From the NCBI GenBank assembly GCA_009741485.1, contig CM019236.1:29638232-29702231 (forward strand): a stretch of 64,000 bases of DNA. Direction: 5' to 3'. This document shows positions 25,126 to 37,842 of this stretch, in pieces. The position numbers and the translations under genes are program-made. The DNA is from Malurus cyaneus samueli (Eukaryota > Chordata > Aves > Passeriformes > Maluridae). Position 1 is the first letter of the stretch. The number at the start of each line of letters is the position of its first letter. The notes under the pieces were generated by a model. That model had not been told where the DNA came from. It was given only the letters and a program-made list of their open reading frames with translations, and made no database searches.

Positions 25126-28100
25126 TGTTCAGTGTGGTCTTCATTGTTTATTTTGACTTTCCATTCCATACAGCCAGGGACAGTTAAAACAGGGAGTGTT
25201 ATTTCATTACAATAGGAAAAGGCAAGCTGATTAAAATTTGCTAAAACAGCAAGATTGATCTGGAGACCGGTTTTTCAAAAGTTAAGTCTAACTTTGGTCT
25301 TCCGGATTTGGGATATGACCCAAGGTCTGCACCACTGACAGACTGGCACTCAGACAATGGGAGGAATCTGTCAAGGAGCACTAACCCTTGCTTCATCTTC
25401 CTCACAGCAGGTTTGCAGCTGCTGGGGTGCAGACATGTCACTAGCACAGGGCAAAAGGCCTCAGGGTGAAACAACTGTTTCCCATGTTCTCAAAGATTAA
25501 CTAACAGTGCCACATCTTGTTCAGGCACCAAAACCACATGAGGCATCCTAGAAAGTTGGAAACCAGAGGGAACAGATAAACAAAACATATTAGAAAATAC
25601 ATATTTTATTATTCTAGTTATCAGTGTCTCAACAGAAATACCTAAAAACTACTAGACCTTAAAATTGAGGCATCTTTTGCAAAATTACCATGTTATGCAA
25701 TGCGTATGAAAAACAAGTCTGCTATCAGCGTATAGGATATAGAGAAGAGTTTTGGGAAAAAGAAAGGTTATTTTTAATAAACATTGCAAGCAGTAATCCT
25801 AATGTTAAAATAATAAAAAGAAATTCTGCTTCAGATAATTGCCATTTAGTAATCTCTACACACTCCTGTTTCTACCAAACTATCAGTAGACTCTAAAGTT
25901 TGTATTATTCTTGAAAATTAATTATTGTGTACTAAGTATATGAAGTTATTTGACTTTAATTTCCAGGGAATTAATTTACTGCCTAGAACTGCAGTTTGAA
26001 TACTCACATGACATCTGTCTTGGCCATCAATTTGAACGGAATCAGCTGACTTTTGTAATTAAATTTCCTTATATCTGATGTGTACTGATAACAGTCACTC
26101 AGAACTATTCAGCAATGACAAGAACAGTATATTTTTAGAATTTTTTGAGGAAAAATCCTTTTTCTCCTCTTTTGTTAGTTTCTGGAGAACCCCAAGACTG
26201 GGCTGATACTCAGACCTATGTATTATATTGTATTATATTGATACAGAGGATCTGACACATTTGCCAATGCCTTTTAGACATGAAATTTGGCTGTTTGAAG
26301 CAAGATGCATATTTGCAGGTCATCTAAGTATGTCTCTGGTAATGAACAGATAAAAATTAAGTAAGTGGTTGTTGTTGGGTTATTGCAGTGTTAAATGTTA
26401 ACAAGGAATGTATAAAAATCTTAGTATTGATATATATCTATAGATGTTTTGCTGCTAACGTTACATTGTAGTGCAATGTAAGAAAAAGCTTATGCAACTT
26501 ATGCAAGATCAGAATCTATTTCTGCTACATACCATTCTATCCTGTAACATAAAAGAAAGAAAAAAGGTCCTTTGAGGGCTTCAGATATAAATGCACAAGT
26601 TATTGTTTACACAAGGGTAGAAAGACTAAAGCAAAGCAGTGTCAGCAAGTCACTCTGCAAACTTCTCTGCAACCCAAAGGCTGATAAATGAGTTCTCTGC
26701 ATTTCTAGGTCAATCCAGTTCTCACTCCTGGGTGTTTTTGGATGGTTTCACCTGAGATCTGATGAGACCCAAAAGCAGCATGCCAGCTCTGGTTCTGCCA
26801 AGCCAGTCCATGTTCCTTCATGCATACAGTAGTATACTATGGCTGTTTTCCAAGAAACAAAGTTAGTAAGATATGGGACCTGGTACATCTGGCATATTTT
26901 GTTCAATGTATAAATAGTGCTTTAATGGATTTTAAAGTCAGCTGCCTATATAACTGCAGAGGTAGCAGGTCTCTCCTCTTTTCAGTTTAGGCAAGAGTCT
27001 GCTTGAATTACAGGAAGACATCCCAGCTCAGAGAACAAGCTTGGAGAGCCATTCTAAAGTTAAAAAATAGTCAGCATTTTCAAGTCTTTTTGTGGTGACA
27101 TCAACTGCATAGACTAATAATTGGCTGGGATTGGACTGGGCACATAATCATTATGTTCCAAATAGACCTAATCTCAGATTTCTACAAAGAAAACAATGCT
27201 GTTTCTTTTTCAAGACTTGTTTTCCTGCCTGATTACCCTTTCATGTAAGCATAGAGCATGTTTTCACTGTATTTTGGTTGTTAAATCTTGTGGCTATATG
27301 CAGCAGTGTCTTTCAAGCAGGCATTGATTTGCCTTCATAGTAGTGATTTATTCAGGACATTCTGTTTTCACTAGAAATAGTCACTGTGAATGTTTGCCCA
27401 TGCTTTTAAAATTGTCAGGTCTATAGATGACAAATGCTATGCAAATGCAAAGTGGTACTATTTATTTGTTTCAAAGCTGGAGTTTTATTCAGTCATTATG
27501 AACATAAACTGAGTAATTTTCTATGCTGTCAGTTGATGCCTAAAAATAATTCTTGGACAGTGCTTGAAATTACTTGCCTTCTGTTGAGCTAAATAGTCTC
27601 ATCATACTATGATTGATGATAAAACCATTAAAATGGATTTTATGTATACAGTCCCATTCGATACCTTATAATTTTCAAAACACATCCTATGTAGACAAAC
27701 TTGTATCCTGATATATCTTTTACTGATCCCATATGAAAACCTCAAAATTAATGAACTATCACTATGCAGTTTATTCTCCATTAATTATACTTATCAAGGC
27801 CATCTGTGGTCTTTGTTTTACTGAGTTTCAGGGAAACAGATCACATACAGGACTCATGGTAAATTTTAAATTATGAAACCAAGGGTCTTTTAACAAGGTA
27901 CGTATGAACTAAACTATGTCTAGTTTTGTACCTCCAATTTTAGATATTCTACGTCATGAACTCACCTCTGTTTTAAGTCCTTTGTTACATTGTTTCTTTA
28001 TTCACTCATTTATCTTTTCCTGTTCACATTTCTCTGTTTCTTTTCTGTGTTCTGCCAACACAACCAAGAACAGCATTAAGTTTCATACTATAACCAAAAT

Positions 28101-28713
28101 CAAGGTGTTCACACTTTAACATATTTGTTCACATCTTTAGTGGGGCTGAAGGATGAGTGTCTTTTCATATGTATTGGCCCATGTTCTGCTCGCTGTAGGT
28201 ACATACACAGGATGCAATGGGTGGTTCTCTGTTTTTCAAATTGTTCAGACTGCTCAGTTTTGTGCAGGTGTTGACCTCCTGAAGCACCTCCTGAATCGTA
28301 GTCATATGTACTGCGTAATTGACAGTGTCTCCAATCCCAGACCCAGCCTGAGGAGTTCTCTGGGATATGTGATTGATTGCTTCAGGTCGCTAAGGTGTGG
28401 GACAGGGAGAAAGAGACTGGGAAGACCTGTGAGACTGGGAAGAAAGAGTCTGGGCAAAGACACATTTCAGTCTTGCTCTTCATATTTCATCCTTGTACAT
28501 TGTTATGGATAATTTGAAAGAGAGTTTATTCAGTGAAGAATTTGACACCATGAACAAAATGTTTGTAACATAACCCAAGGAAGAAGATGCAGATAAGATT
28601 TTTTTTATTAAAATAAAAATCTATATAGACATATCTTAAAATTCTCCTGTTTGAATAAAATTATATTCTTTTGCTTACTCTGCTTATATGCAATACTTCA
28701 GATACCAGATGCT
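25126..28713. other. Spacer upstream of CER1
   Basis: No gene, exon or named transposon found on either strand. A short TATTATATTG duplication lies near 26221. Any CER1 enhancers here cannot be called by eye. Confidence 0.45.
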
Positions 28714-28975
28714 TAATCACAGACTCATGGAATCATTAGGATTGAAAGGGACCTCTGGAGATCGGCCCGTCCAAGCCCCCTGCCAAAACAGGCTCACCTA
28801 GAGCAAGTGACACAAGAATGTGTCCAGGTGGATTTTGAGCATCTCCAGAGAGGGAGACTCCACAACCTTCCCAGGCAGCCTGTTCACTGCTCTGCCACCC
28901 TCAGTGTAAAGAAGTTCTTCCTCATGTTGAGGTGGAACTTTTTGTGCTTTAGTTTATCTGTCCACTGTGTACCTT
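28714..28975 (-). mobile_element. CR1 LINE 3' tail
   Basis: Reads as the reverse complement of the CR1 3' end: ATCACAGACTCATGGAATCA, then TTGAAAGGGACCTCTGGAGAT, the GTCCAAGCCCCCTGCC core and the motif corresponding to AAGAAGTTCTTCCTCATGTTGAGGTGGAAC. 5'-truncated. The far boundary is approximate. Confidence 0.92.
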
Positions 28976-31599
28976 GGTGCACTGCCATTGTATCTATGTC
29001 AAAGTCTTCCAGTTTTGCAGCCTTTCCCTAGAGCAGTGGGTCACCTAATGCCCTGTTTCTGCTGGCAGAACATGATGTTCAGTGGAAGGAAACAATTATG
29101 CAGATATCAAATGGTGGACCATATTCTTGTTTGGGCCACTCTCATTTGGACCATTCTGATGGAAAGAAAGAGCCATGACTGTAAAGTGAACCATGTAGTA
29201 GAGACTGTCTGTGACATTTTTGGCTCTCATTAAACCCTGTGAACTGTCGAGAGCATTTAAGGATGGGGATCTTGAGGTATAGTGAGGCTACTTAAGAGTC
29301 CTGATCTTACCCTAAATACCCAGTCTTGTGCAGATTATTTCTACTGTCAACTTCAGCAGTAGTTTGCATCTGTTTCCAGGCTCAAAGCAGAGAGAATAGA
29401 AACTGTTTTTTAATATTACATTAATATGAGTCTCTCAAATTTGTGCTGCTCCTATATTTATAACTAGGTATTGGTCAACTGTTATTAGATTTAGCCATAG
29501 AGAGCTAGCAAGGAAGAAGCAGAAGGAGCAGAAGTGATGAAGAAGTAGTCATTATTATCAAGAATATTTACTTTTCCATTTACAAAGCACAGTCTGAAGA
29601 TGCCAATGATGGCTTTCATAGAGGCAGTGCCACATATAAATCACTACACTATCACACATGAAGCAGATGATGTTCCCTGTCAGAAGTGCTCTGATAAGTC
29701 AGTGGAACACTGATGAATTAATTAACTCTCCCTTATCTTAGACCACCTGGGCATTCATCTCCACAATTTTAATGTAATAAGAAAGAGCCATTTATAGTCA
29801 CCTGGCCTTGCCTCCGGCACAGAAGTACACCGAGAAATATATATACTGTGGCCATGCTACTACACTGCACAAACACAGCATTTTTAGTTTGTTACTGGAT
29901 GTAATAAAGTAAAACTAATCCATCATTTTCTGGTTGCTGAGAGATTTGAAGCTAGACTTTTGTTTGGCATTGGCCAAACTGGGCTCATGCTATTGCCAAA
30001 GGTCATGAAAGCAGCACCGACTGTTTTCCCCCAAACTCTATAGTTACTCTGTATGTTTATTGAACTTTAGCAATACTGCTATGTGCTCCTCAGCAGCTCT
30101 GCCAACATAATTAAAAAGGAGCAATTGTATCAGAAAAGACAGCAACTTACAGAGGAAAGGCCCAGTTGAACATTAACTCAGACTGACTTCTGGTGAGTAG
30201 AAACAAGTGGAAAGTATATAGGACACCGACTAGTGAGTAAACAATATGCACACAGAGCACATTGTGGCACTCTGGTAAGACTGAAGTGGATAAGCATATA
30301 ATGAAGACGAATCATTGATGTAATTACAAAGGCAGGTGGTGACACACTGATTTTATCAAGGTAAATAACCTCTGCTGCTATTAAAGTATACCTTACTTCT
30401 TACTACAAAGGTAATTAGACTTGGTGAAGTCAAATACTATCCTCCAGGTTTCTGTATTAAAAAAAGTTAATTTTTCTTGATTTGATATCCCCCACAATGG
30501 TTTTAGACTGGCTACTTGTGTATTATAACCTTGTTTAACAAAGAGAGGCAACAATTTTTAATGCCTTATACTTTTATAATTGATCTTAATATTGTAGCAT
30601 CTTTACATGTGTATAAATTAATCTTCTTTTCACATAGATGCCAAGCATTGTATCTGAGGGCAGAGCTGGTCTAAACTGAGGGAGGATGTGGCACTGAACC
30701 TGTCTATAAGGTGTAAAACTATGTTCCTCAAGGAACTTTTTTCTTCAGTCTATGGTTACATTAAAAACAGAAAAAAAAATTGGGTTCTTAGAATATTACT
30801 TGCAATTGCCTTCAATAGGTGGACCTCAGTGAAAAATTTATAACATCAACACCCATATTAAAAGTTTTTAAGATTATTTGAAACAGCTCAGAGACAAAGA
30901 GCCAAGTCTCATTGTTCCTCAAACTCTTATTGAAATGAATCCTATGGAAGATTATTTAAACATTTAAATAAGGGTTCCCAGTTAATATTTCAAGATCATG
31001 TTTCGAATGCACAAAATTAGATTTTTTGTCCAGTTGGACAGGTTGAGTCATAACAGTCATGTTATGACTGGACCTGTCAAACCAGTAGAAATATATAACT
31101 TGAAGCACTCATCATTACTCAGTGTATTGCTAGTTTTTGAACCTGTTTTTTTCCTGATAGATTACGAAATCTCTAAACCTGTTTATCCATGATTCCCTAA
31201 AGCCTTATTCTCAGATTCCTTATGAGGTGCTCCTATGATCAGATTGGAGTGAAAATCATGCCATACATAGGTCTGTTCCTGGACACTGCAGACAAAGACT
31301 CTGATCTTGCCTCTGATCAGAAAAACAGTCATTGTCACACTCAAAGATGGGAACCTCCAACAGTTCCAAAGGTGCAATTTCCCCATTACCACCATAAATT
31401 ATATGTGAAGACAGTCTTCCAAAAGGCAAAAACTTTAAAATTGCTGGAGAGTAAGCTCATGCATAATGCTTTTCAGGCACTGAAAAGTTTGTTTAATAGA
31501 CTACAAAGGATTCATACAGTCCTTGGTTTTTGAAGGTTTCAGCAAAGATTTTGCCGGTGAAGGGGTGGGCAGACGTGCTAGCTGCAAGCACTGGTTTTG
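28976..31599. other. CER1-FREM1 spacer
   Basis: AT-rich, no gene seen. Contains a strong short hairpin at 31037-31078, listed separately. Confidence 0.45.
31037..31078. repeat. Short inverted repeat, hairpin
   Basis: Two 19-base arms (31037-31055 and 31060-31078) pair at 17 of 19 positions around a 4-base GTCA loop. The inner 10 pairs are perfect. No obvious miRNA family is recognised. Confidence 0.85.
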
Positions 31600-31988
31600 T
31601 CTGGTTTGTAGAGAAGGAGGCTGAGGGCTGACCTCACTACTCCCTACAGCTTCCTGAAGAGGGGGAGGGGAGAGGGAGGTACCAGTCTCTTCTCCCTGGT
31701 TCCCAGTGTCAGGACATGTAAGAATGGCTCAAAGCCATGTTCATTTGGAAGAGCTTTAGACTGGACATTAGGAAACATTTCTTTACCAAGAGGGTGGTCA
31801 CACACTGGAAAAGTCTTTCTAGAGAGGTGGTTGATGCCCTTTGTCTGTCAATGTTTAAAAATCATTTGAACAATATCCTTAATTACATCCTTTAGCTTTT
31901 GGTCAGTCTGAAGCGGTCAAGCGTTGGATTGCATGATAATTGTAGATCCCTTCCAACTGAAATATTCTAATTCCTTCATTCTATTCTC
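31600..31988 (+). mobile_element. CR1 LINE 3' tail
   Basis: Diverged plus-strand CR1 end: GAGAAGGAGGCTGAGGGCTG..., GACTGGACATTAGGAAACAT, CAAGAGGGTGGTCACACACTGG and the terminal GATCCCTTCCAACTGAAATATTCTA followed by an ATTCTATTC tail. Confidence 0.88.
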
Positions 31989-33584
31989 ATCTTCTTCTGT
32001 TCACACGCACTAGAGAGGCGTGGTGTACGAGGAGGACATCGAATTGCTATCACACCAGTTGCACTTATCTCGAGGCGTCGCGTGTGTCCCAGGCACTGCG
32101 TTCTCGAGCAATATCCAGGTGGATTCACCAGTGTGAGCTCTGGCTCCACGCACACACAGAGTAGAATGAAGTGCATCTTGCCCCCCACCTGCTGCCTTTG
32201 GGAATAAGTGGAAATAGTGCTGAGGTGCTTTTTGAAAAGTTCCACTGCCTCCTCTGTGCAGATGCATGGACCTGCAGAGATAAAGCCCACAGAGAGTATT
32301 CAGGCGTTTCCATTTCAATGTTTCTATTTCAATGTTTCTGGCTGCCCAAGGAGCTTACTGGGACAGAATCTCTTCTACATTTTCCCACTGTACCATAATG
32401 TTTTCCAGTGCCAAAGTAGGTACTCTTCTGCAGAGATTTGTTCATGATAAGGATCCCTGCGGATTTTAGACTTCACCTTAACAAATGAAATATTTCATTC
32501 CTATTTTCATTAAGGAGCTCAGGCTGATCAGCAGTCTTACAGCACTCCTGATTGTCTTGCCTATATATAAAACTCAGACACAGGAAGAATAGTTTATGTG
32601 AACTTGAATCAGATTTGCATTTTTATGGAGTTTTATCCATAAACTTGTAATCTGGGCCCAAGTCTTCTAATTCACTTAGGAAACAATTTCATTTTCTTTC
32701 CTTTTGATTTTTCTTTTGTCTTTCCACTCCTTTTATCTTTCTTCTAATTTATTCTTTCTAATGATTCTAAATTTAGGAAAGCATTTTCACATTTCTATCT
32801 CTCTCCTAATTCCTTCTTTTTACTCTCCTTTTGCTCCTCACCACCATTTCTATGCTTCCTCTGGCTCTTCCTTCTTTGTTCTAATGCTTCAAACAAGGGT
32901 CATCCCACCACAGGTCATCCCACCACAGGTCACCACATAGTAGAATGCTGAGCCCTTACTTACCACCTCCTATTTGTTATTATGTACTTTTGTGGAATCA
33001 CTCTCTACAGCTAAAAATCTCAGACTAGTTGCAAGAGCAGGGAGAGGAACTCATAGTGTTCTGCCCTGGAAAGACTGCATCTAGCTCTTGGAGAGCACCT
33101 AGCTTTGAGACTTATGCAAGATTTGTGACTTCCCAAACTAAAATTACATATCCAATTCAAGAAAATATGTTAGGGAAGCCTATTAACTAAGGATTGGTTC
33201 AGAATACAAGTTCCCTTCAGAAGAACTGTTTGGCGACATCCTCAGAGAGGGAAATGAAGAAATTAAAAGAGCAGCAATTGAAGAATTGCAGTCTCTCAAA
33301 ACAAACCAGAAGACAAAGGGGGAAAGGTGTCTATTTTCATCCCTCTATTTATATTATTCCTTATTAAACTGAAAAATAATTACAGTTTTGTCCTTTTCAG
33401 AAGAAGCTTACTCAAATCCCATGTTTTTGAAGTGAATGAATGTATTTGAACTGGAATGAAAAGGCTGAAATTTGAACAAAACACTGTGCTGTTATTAAAC
33501 TTCCCACTTTTGTTGTTTTTTAAAGCAAAATTTAAATATTAATTTGTTTTATTTAAGGGAAATGCAGTACCATGTAGTGGTAGA
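31989..33584. other. CER1-FREM1 spacer
   Basis: No gene found. Holds a 15-bp tandem repeat (GTCATCCCACCACAG, 32899-32928, with a partial third copy) and a duplicated TTTCAATGTTTCT near 32310-32338. Confidence 0.45.
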
Positions 33585-34968
33585 TGAGGGGGTCAGTGGA
33601 GGAACACAGGGATGGTCAGGGGTCTGGAGCATCTCTCTCATGAGGAGAGACTGTGGGAGCTGGTGTGTTTAGTGTGGAGAAGGCTGAGAGGGGATCTATC
33701 AGTACACAGCAATTTGTTAAAGGCGGTATCAGGAAGGCAGTGCCCGACTCAATGGCAGGACGCTCAGACCTTGGAGGCAAGAGAGCAAAGCTGGAGAACA
33801 GGAAGACGTTACCCACTTGGCTGTTATAGGTTTCGTTGAGATGGGTTAGGTCATACATAGCATCTGTAAATCACGGCCTTGATGGGATCCTAGCCACATC
33901 TAGGTGTGAGGGAGCTGTGTAGATGTTGCTAAGCCTAACTGTGCATCTTCTTTTGGAAGAATACATGGAGGGAGAGGTGGCCTGATGATTGGAGGAAAGC
34001 CATTGTCACTTCCAACGACAGAAGGGGAAGCAAGGAAAACCCAGGAAACCACGGGCCAGTCAACCTCAGCTCCATCCCTGGAAACGTGGTGGAAAAGATC
34101 AATCTGGAGGTCATCAGCAAGCACATAAAAGAAAAGAAGGCCATCAGGAGTAGTCAGGATGGGTTCACCAATGGAAAATCCTGGTTGTCCAATTTGATGG
34201 CCTTGTGTGATGGCATGGCAGGCTGGGTCAACAAGAGAGGAGCAGTGGATGTTGTCTGCCTCAACTCCAGCAAGGCTTTTGACTCTGTCTGTCATGATAG
34301 CCTGGCTGATAAGCTCAGGAAATGTGGGTCAGATGAACCACCCTGGGGTGCATCCAGACCTGGCTGAAGGCAGAGCTCAGAGGGTCACAATCACTGGAGC
34401 AGAGTCCAGCTGGAGGCCTGCAGTCAGTGGTGTTCCCAAGGGATCAGCTCTGGGTCCACTCTCGAATATTCACCTTGTTTATCAATCACCTGGAGGAAGG
34501 GATCAAACGTGCCCTCAGCAGGTTTGCTGCTGATCTGAAACTGGGTGAAGGGCTGATGCACCTGAAGGCTGTGCTGCCATTCCATGGGGCTTTGATCAGC
34601 TGGAGGGTTGGGCAGAGGGAAACCTAATGGGGTTCAACAAGGGCAGGAGTGGGGTCCTGCAGCTGGGGAGGAACAGCCCCAAGGGCCAGCACGGGCTGGG
34701 GCTCACCTGCTGGAGAGCAGTTCTGCAGAGAAGGACCTGGGGCTCTTGGTGGATCACAAGCTGTCCATGAGCCAGCAGTGCACCCTTGTGGCCAAGAAGG
34801 ACAATGGCATCCTGGGCTGCACTGGGAAGAGTGTGGCCAGCAGACTGAGGGAGGTGATCCTCCCCCTCTACTCAGCCCTGGTGAGGCCACATCTGGAGTG
34901 CTGTGTCAGTTCTGGCTCCTCAGCACAAGAGAGAGAAAGAGCTGCTGGACTTGTCTCCAAACAAAAGT
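33585..34968 (+). mobile_element. Rearranged CR1 LINE (copy A)
   Basis: Plus strand. Positions 33600-33762 match a late CR1 part (LEHLSHEERLWEL, then RRLRGDL), but 33763-34968 matches an earlier, reverse-transcriptase part (GFTNGKSWLSNLMALCDGM, SSKAFDSVCHDSLADKL, ERERAAG), so segment order is permuted. The end at about 34968 is close to the point in the CR1 sequence where the 33600 piece begins. Many indels disrupt the frame. Bases 33980-34173 are exactly repeated at 37649-37842. Confidence 0.88.
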
Positions 34969-37226
34969 ACTCCTGAGTACTTGGTTTTAGACCTGATTAT
35001 TTCTGACAGTTTTCCCTACAGAAAAAATTAGCGTCTAAAAAGCACTCTTGATATCTCTTAATAGAATGTTCTGGAATTCCAGGGAAAACTGACTGAGGCA
35101 TAACTTTTTATTTCTTTAGGCTAAAAAACAAAAAAAAAAAAAAAGAATTTATTTAGAATTTATTGGTGCTAATTGATAAAGCCTATTGAGATTATTCAAA
35201 TACCTCTCCCAACTATTTAATAAATGAATGACACTATGTTCTCAGAGTGGGGATATCATTATCAGAGTGGGGATTTTGATAAAGGTGCTTCTTACTTGAC
35301 CAGTAACTATTAAATGACTCATGCCATCTGACACAACAGTGACCTCAGGTTTGATTTTGTTAGAGTAGGGGAAATTTCCCCTTTTCTGTACTTCATTTGA
35401 AGTACTTTTAATTGATTGGAGAGTATGAAGATTTAAGTACACAATAGAGTGCTAATTGTACAAACTGCGTGGTTTACTGGTTTAATTATATCTAACACAA
35501 TATGCTAATGAAACTAAAATTGTTATACTGTAGAGCAAGTATATTTCAGCCCTGAAAGGCTGCTGAATTTTTTCCAATACAATTAACTATTCCACACATT
35601 TATTTACTAATAAATTTTAATTTTTCTGTCCTTAATTTTTTTTTACAGGTTTTAACATCTTTTATTTTTATTATTAGAATACTGGAGTTCAAAGAAAAAA
35701 ACATACTCAAATCAGTGAAAGCACAAATTTTTTTTTTCTGTTGATATAGGAAGTCATTGCTTCTAAGAAGTTTAGTAAGGATGCACCTACAGTCCTGAGG
35801 AGCTTTGGGGATTTTTTTCATCCTCAGTGTTTTTGAATTAGACTCTGAGTTAACTTCAAGAAAAATCAGTATTTAGAGGATTAGAATCACCAAGGATATT
35901 TAAAAATGCTGAAAGTAGAAAAAGGAGCATGTAAATTATGGTGTTCACACATGGATGTCCCTTTCTGGACAAACAAAGGATTTCTTTCACCAGAACTATC
36001 CATATATCCATGTCCAAGAGCAACAGAGCTAAGATGATCAGTGAAAATAAAGTAGTAGTTAGATATCTATAGATATCTATAGATATCTGGGGCTGTGTGA
36101 GCACTATGTGTGCTTGTCACTTTTAACCACCTCCACTCCCTGTCAAATATCTTTCAAATATGTCAATATTTCAAACAAATTTGAAAGGGAAGTAGTTAAC
36201 TCAAACACAATAATTATGAGAAAAATGGATAGGCAACACATCACTGGAGCATTTCTTCTGAACCAAAATATTCTAAAATATTTGGGTTTTTATTAATTTT
36301 ATATATATCAGGTATTTAGTCTGAAAAACATCAGTAAAGTTTTCCAGATCTTCTTTCCACACATGGACACTAATTGAATGTCAAATCTTTATTCACTCTA
36401 ATTATAAAAAATAACTTTGGAAGAATTATGCATAAAAGTCAGTGAATGCTGTGATTCTACATTATTTACATCACAAGTATTACTGTAATTCTTTTATTTA
36501 GGACACTATATATATTGTTATGTTTAATTCTGTGAAGTATGTTATAAAAAAAACAAAATAAAATTCTTTAATATATAAATATGAATTCTTTATTTCAAAA
36601 TCTCACAAAAGCTTGTTGTCTAGTGATAAAAGCTACAATGTTTGGCATAGCAGAAATGCACTTACAGTGCTGTTTACTCTATGCAGTTTGTCAGTTCAGT
36701 TTCTTCCTCTCAGCATGAATTTGTTCCTCTGTTTGGGTCTATTCTTGAGTTAATACTATAAGGGTATATGTACCATGAGTTAATCCTATTTAAAAGAGAA
36801 AATGCTGCTTATTTTAAAAGAGATAATGCTGTTTATTTTGAGAAACAAATCTAAGAAAAGTTACAGGCCTGCAAGCAGATATACAAGAATGAATTCGAGT
36901 CAGTCTATAGGATTTTAATATGATTATTGATTTAAAAAAGAATGAGAAAAACGTCACTGCCCCTCAGAAATCTCAGTCATCTTTAGGGAAGAGAGGCAGG
37001 TTTCTCCTCTTATTACCCTTTAAGAAACTGTGCTGGTTGTAATGTGGATAATTTTGCTATCCTAACTATTCTACTTAAATACTGTTCTCTATATCACTAT
37101 AGTAAAATGACAAGAACACAATAGAGTTTATTTTTAGGGAGCTTTTTTTTTGGCATTTAGGGGTCCAGGACAGCAGGTCAAAATTCAGAATCCTCCCAGC
37201 TCACGGTGCATGTATCCCTATGAGCA
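34969..37226. other. Spacer between two CR1 copies
   Basis: AT-rich. Contains a 10-bp tandem repeat (AGATATCTAT, 36061-36088) and a ~25-bp imperfect duplication near 36789-36840. No gene seen. Confidence 0.45.
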
Positions 37227-37842
37227 AGAAACCAAAGCTGGGAGGAGACCTGCAGGGATGAGAGAGAGTTTCTAGCAAATCTCAAATGGAAGAAAGAAAT
37301 TTATGGAATGTGGAAAAAGATAGAGGCCATATGGAAGCATTATAGGAATATTGTGGATATACTGGGGGTGGAAGACACAGAGAAGGCAGAGTAACTGAAT
37401 TCTTTCTTTGCCTCAGACTTTACATTGAGGCCATCCTTCAGGAACCTCAGACCTTGGAGGCAAGAGAGCAAAGCTGGAGAAAGGAAGACTTCCCCTTGGC
37501 TGTTAAGGTTTTCGTTAGAGATGGGTTAGGCAGACTAGCATCTGTAAATCCACGGGCCTTGATGGGATCCACCCATGAGTGCTGAGGGAGCTGGTAGATG
37601 TTGCTAAGCCTACTGTGCATCTTCTTTGAAAAATAATGGAGGAGAGGTGCCTGATGATTGGAGGAAAGCCATTGTCACTTCCAACGACAGAAGGGGAAGC
37701 AAGGAAAACCCAGGAAACCACGGGCCAGTCAACCTCAGCTCCATCCCTGGAAACGTGGTGGAAAAGATCAATCTGGAGGTCATCAGCAAGCACATAAAAG
37801 AAAAGAAGGCCATCAGGAGTAGTCAGGATGGGTTCACCAATG
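37227..37842 (+). mobile_element. CR1 LINE fragment (copy B)
   Basis: Plus-strand CR1 internal fragment: AATGGAAGAAAGAAATTTATGGAA, AGAGAAGGCAGAGTAACTGAATTC, TTTGCCTC and the start of reverse transcriptase, ending abruptly at 37842 inside the GFTxGKS motif. Its last 194 bases are identical to copy A; the preceding ~200 bases are related to copy A with many small indels. Confidence 0.88.

Noticed and set aside
31037..31078. Hairpin as a microRNA gene
   Set aside because: The 4-base loop and ~20-bp stem are too small for a typical precursor and no known seed is recognised; kept only as an inverted repeat.
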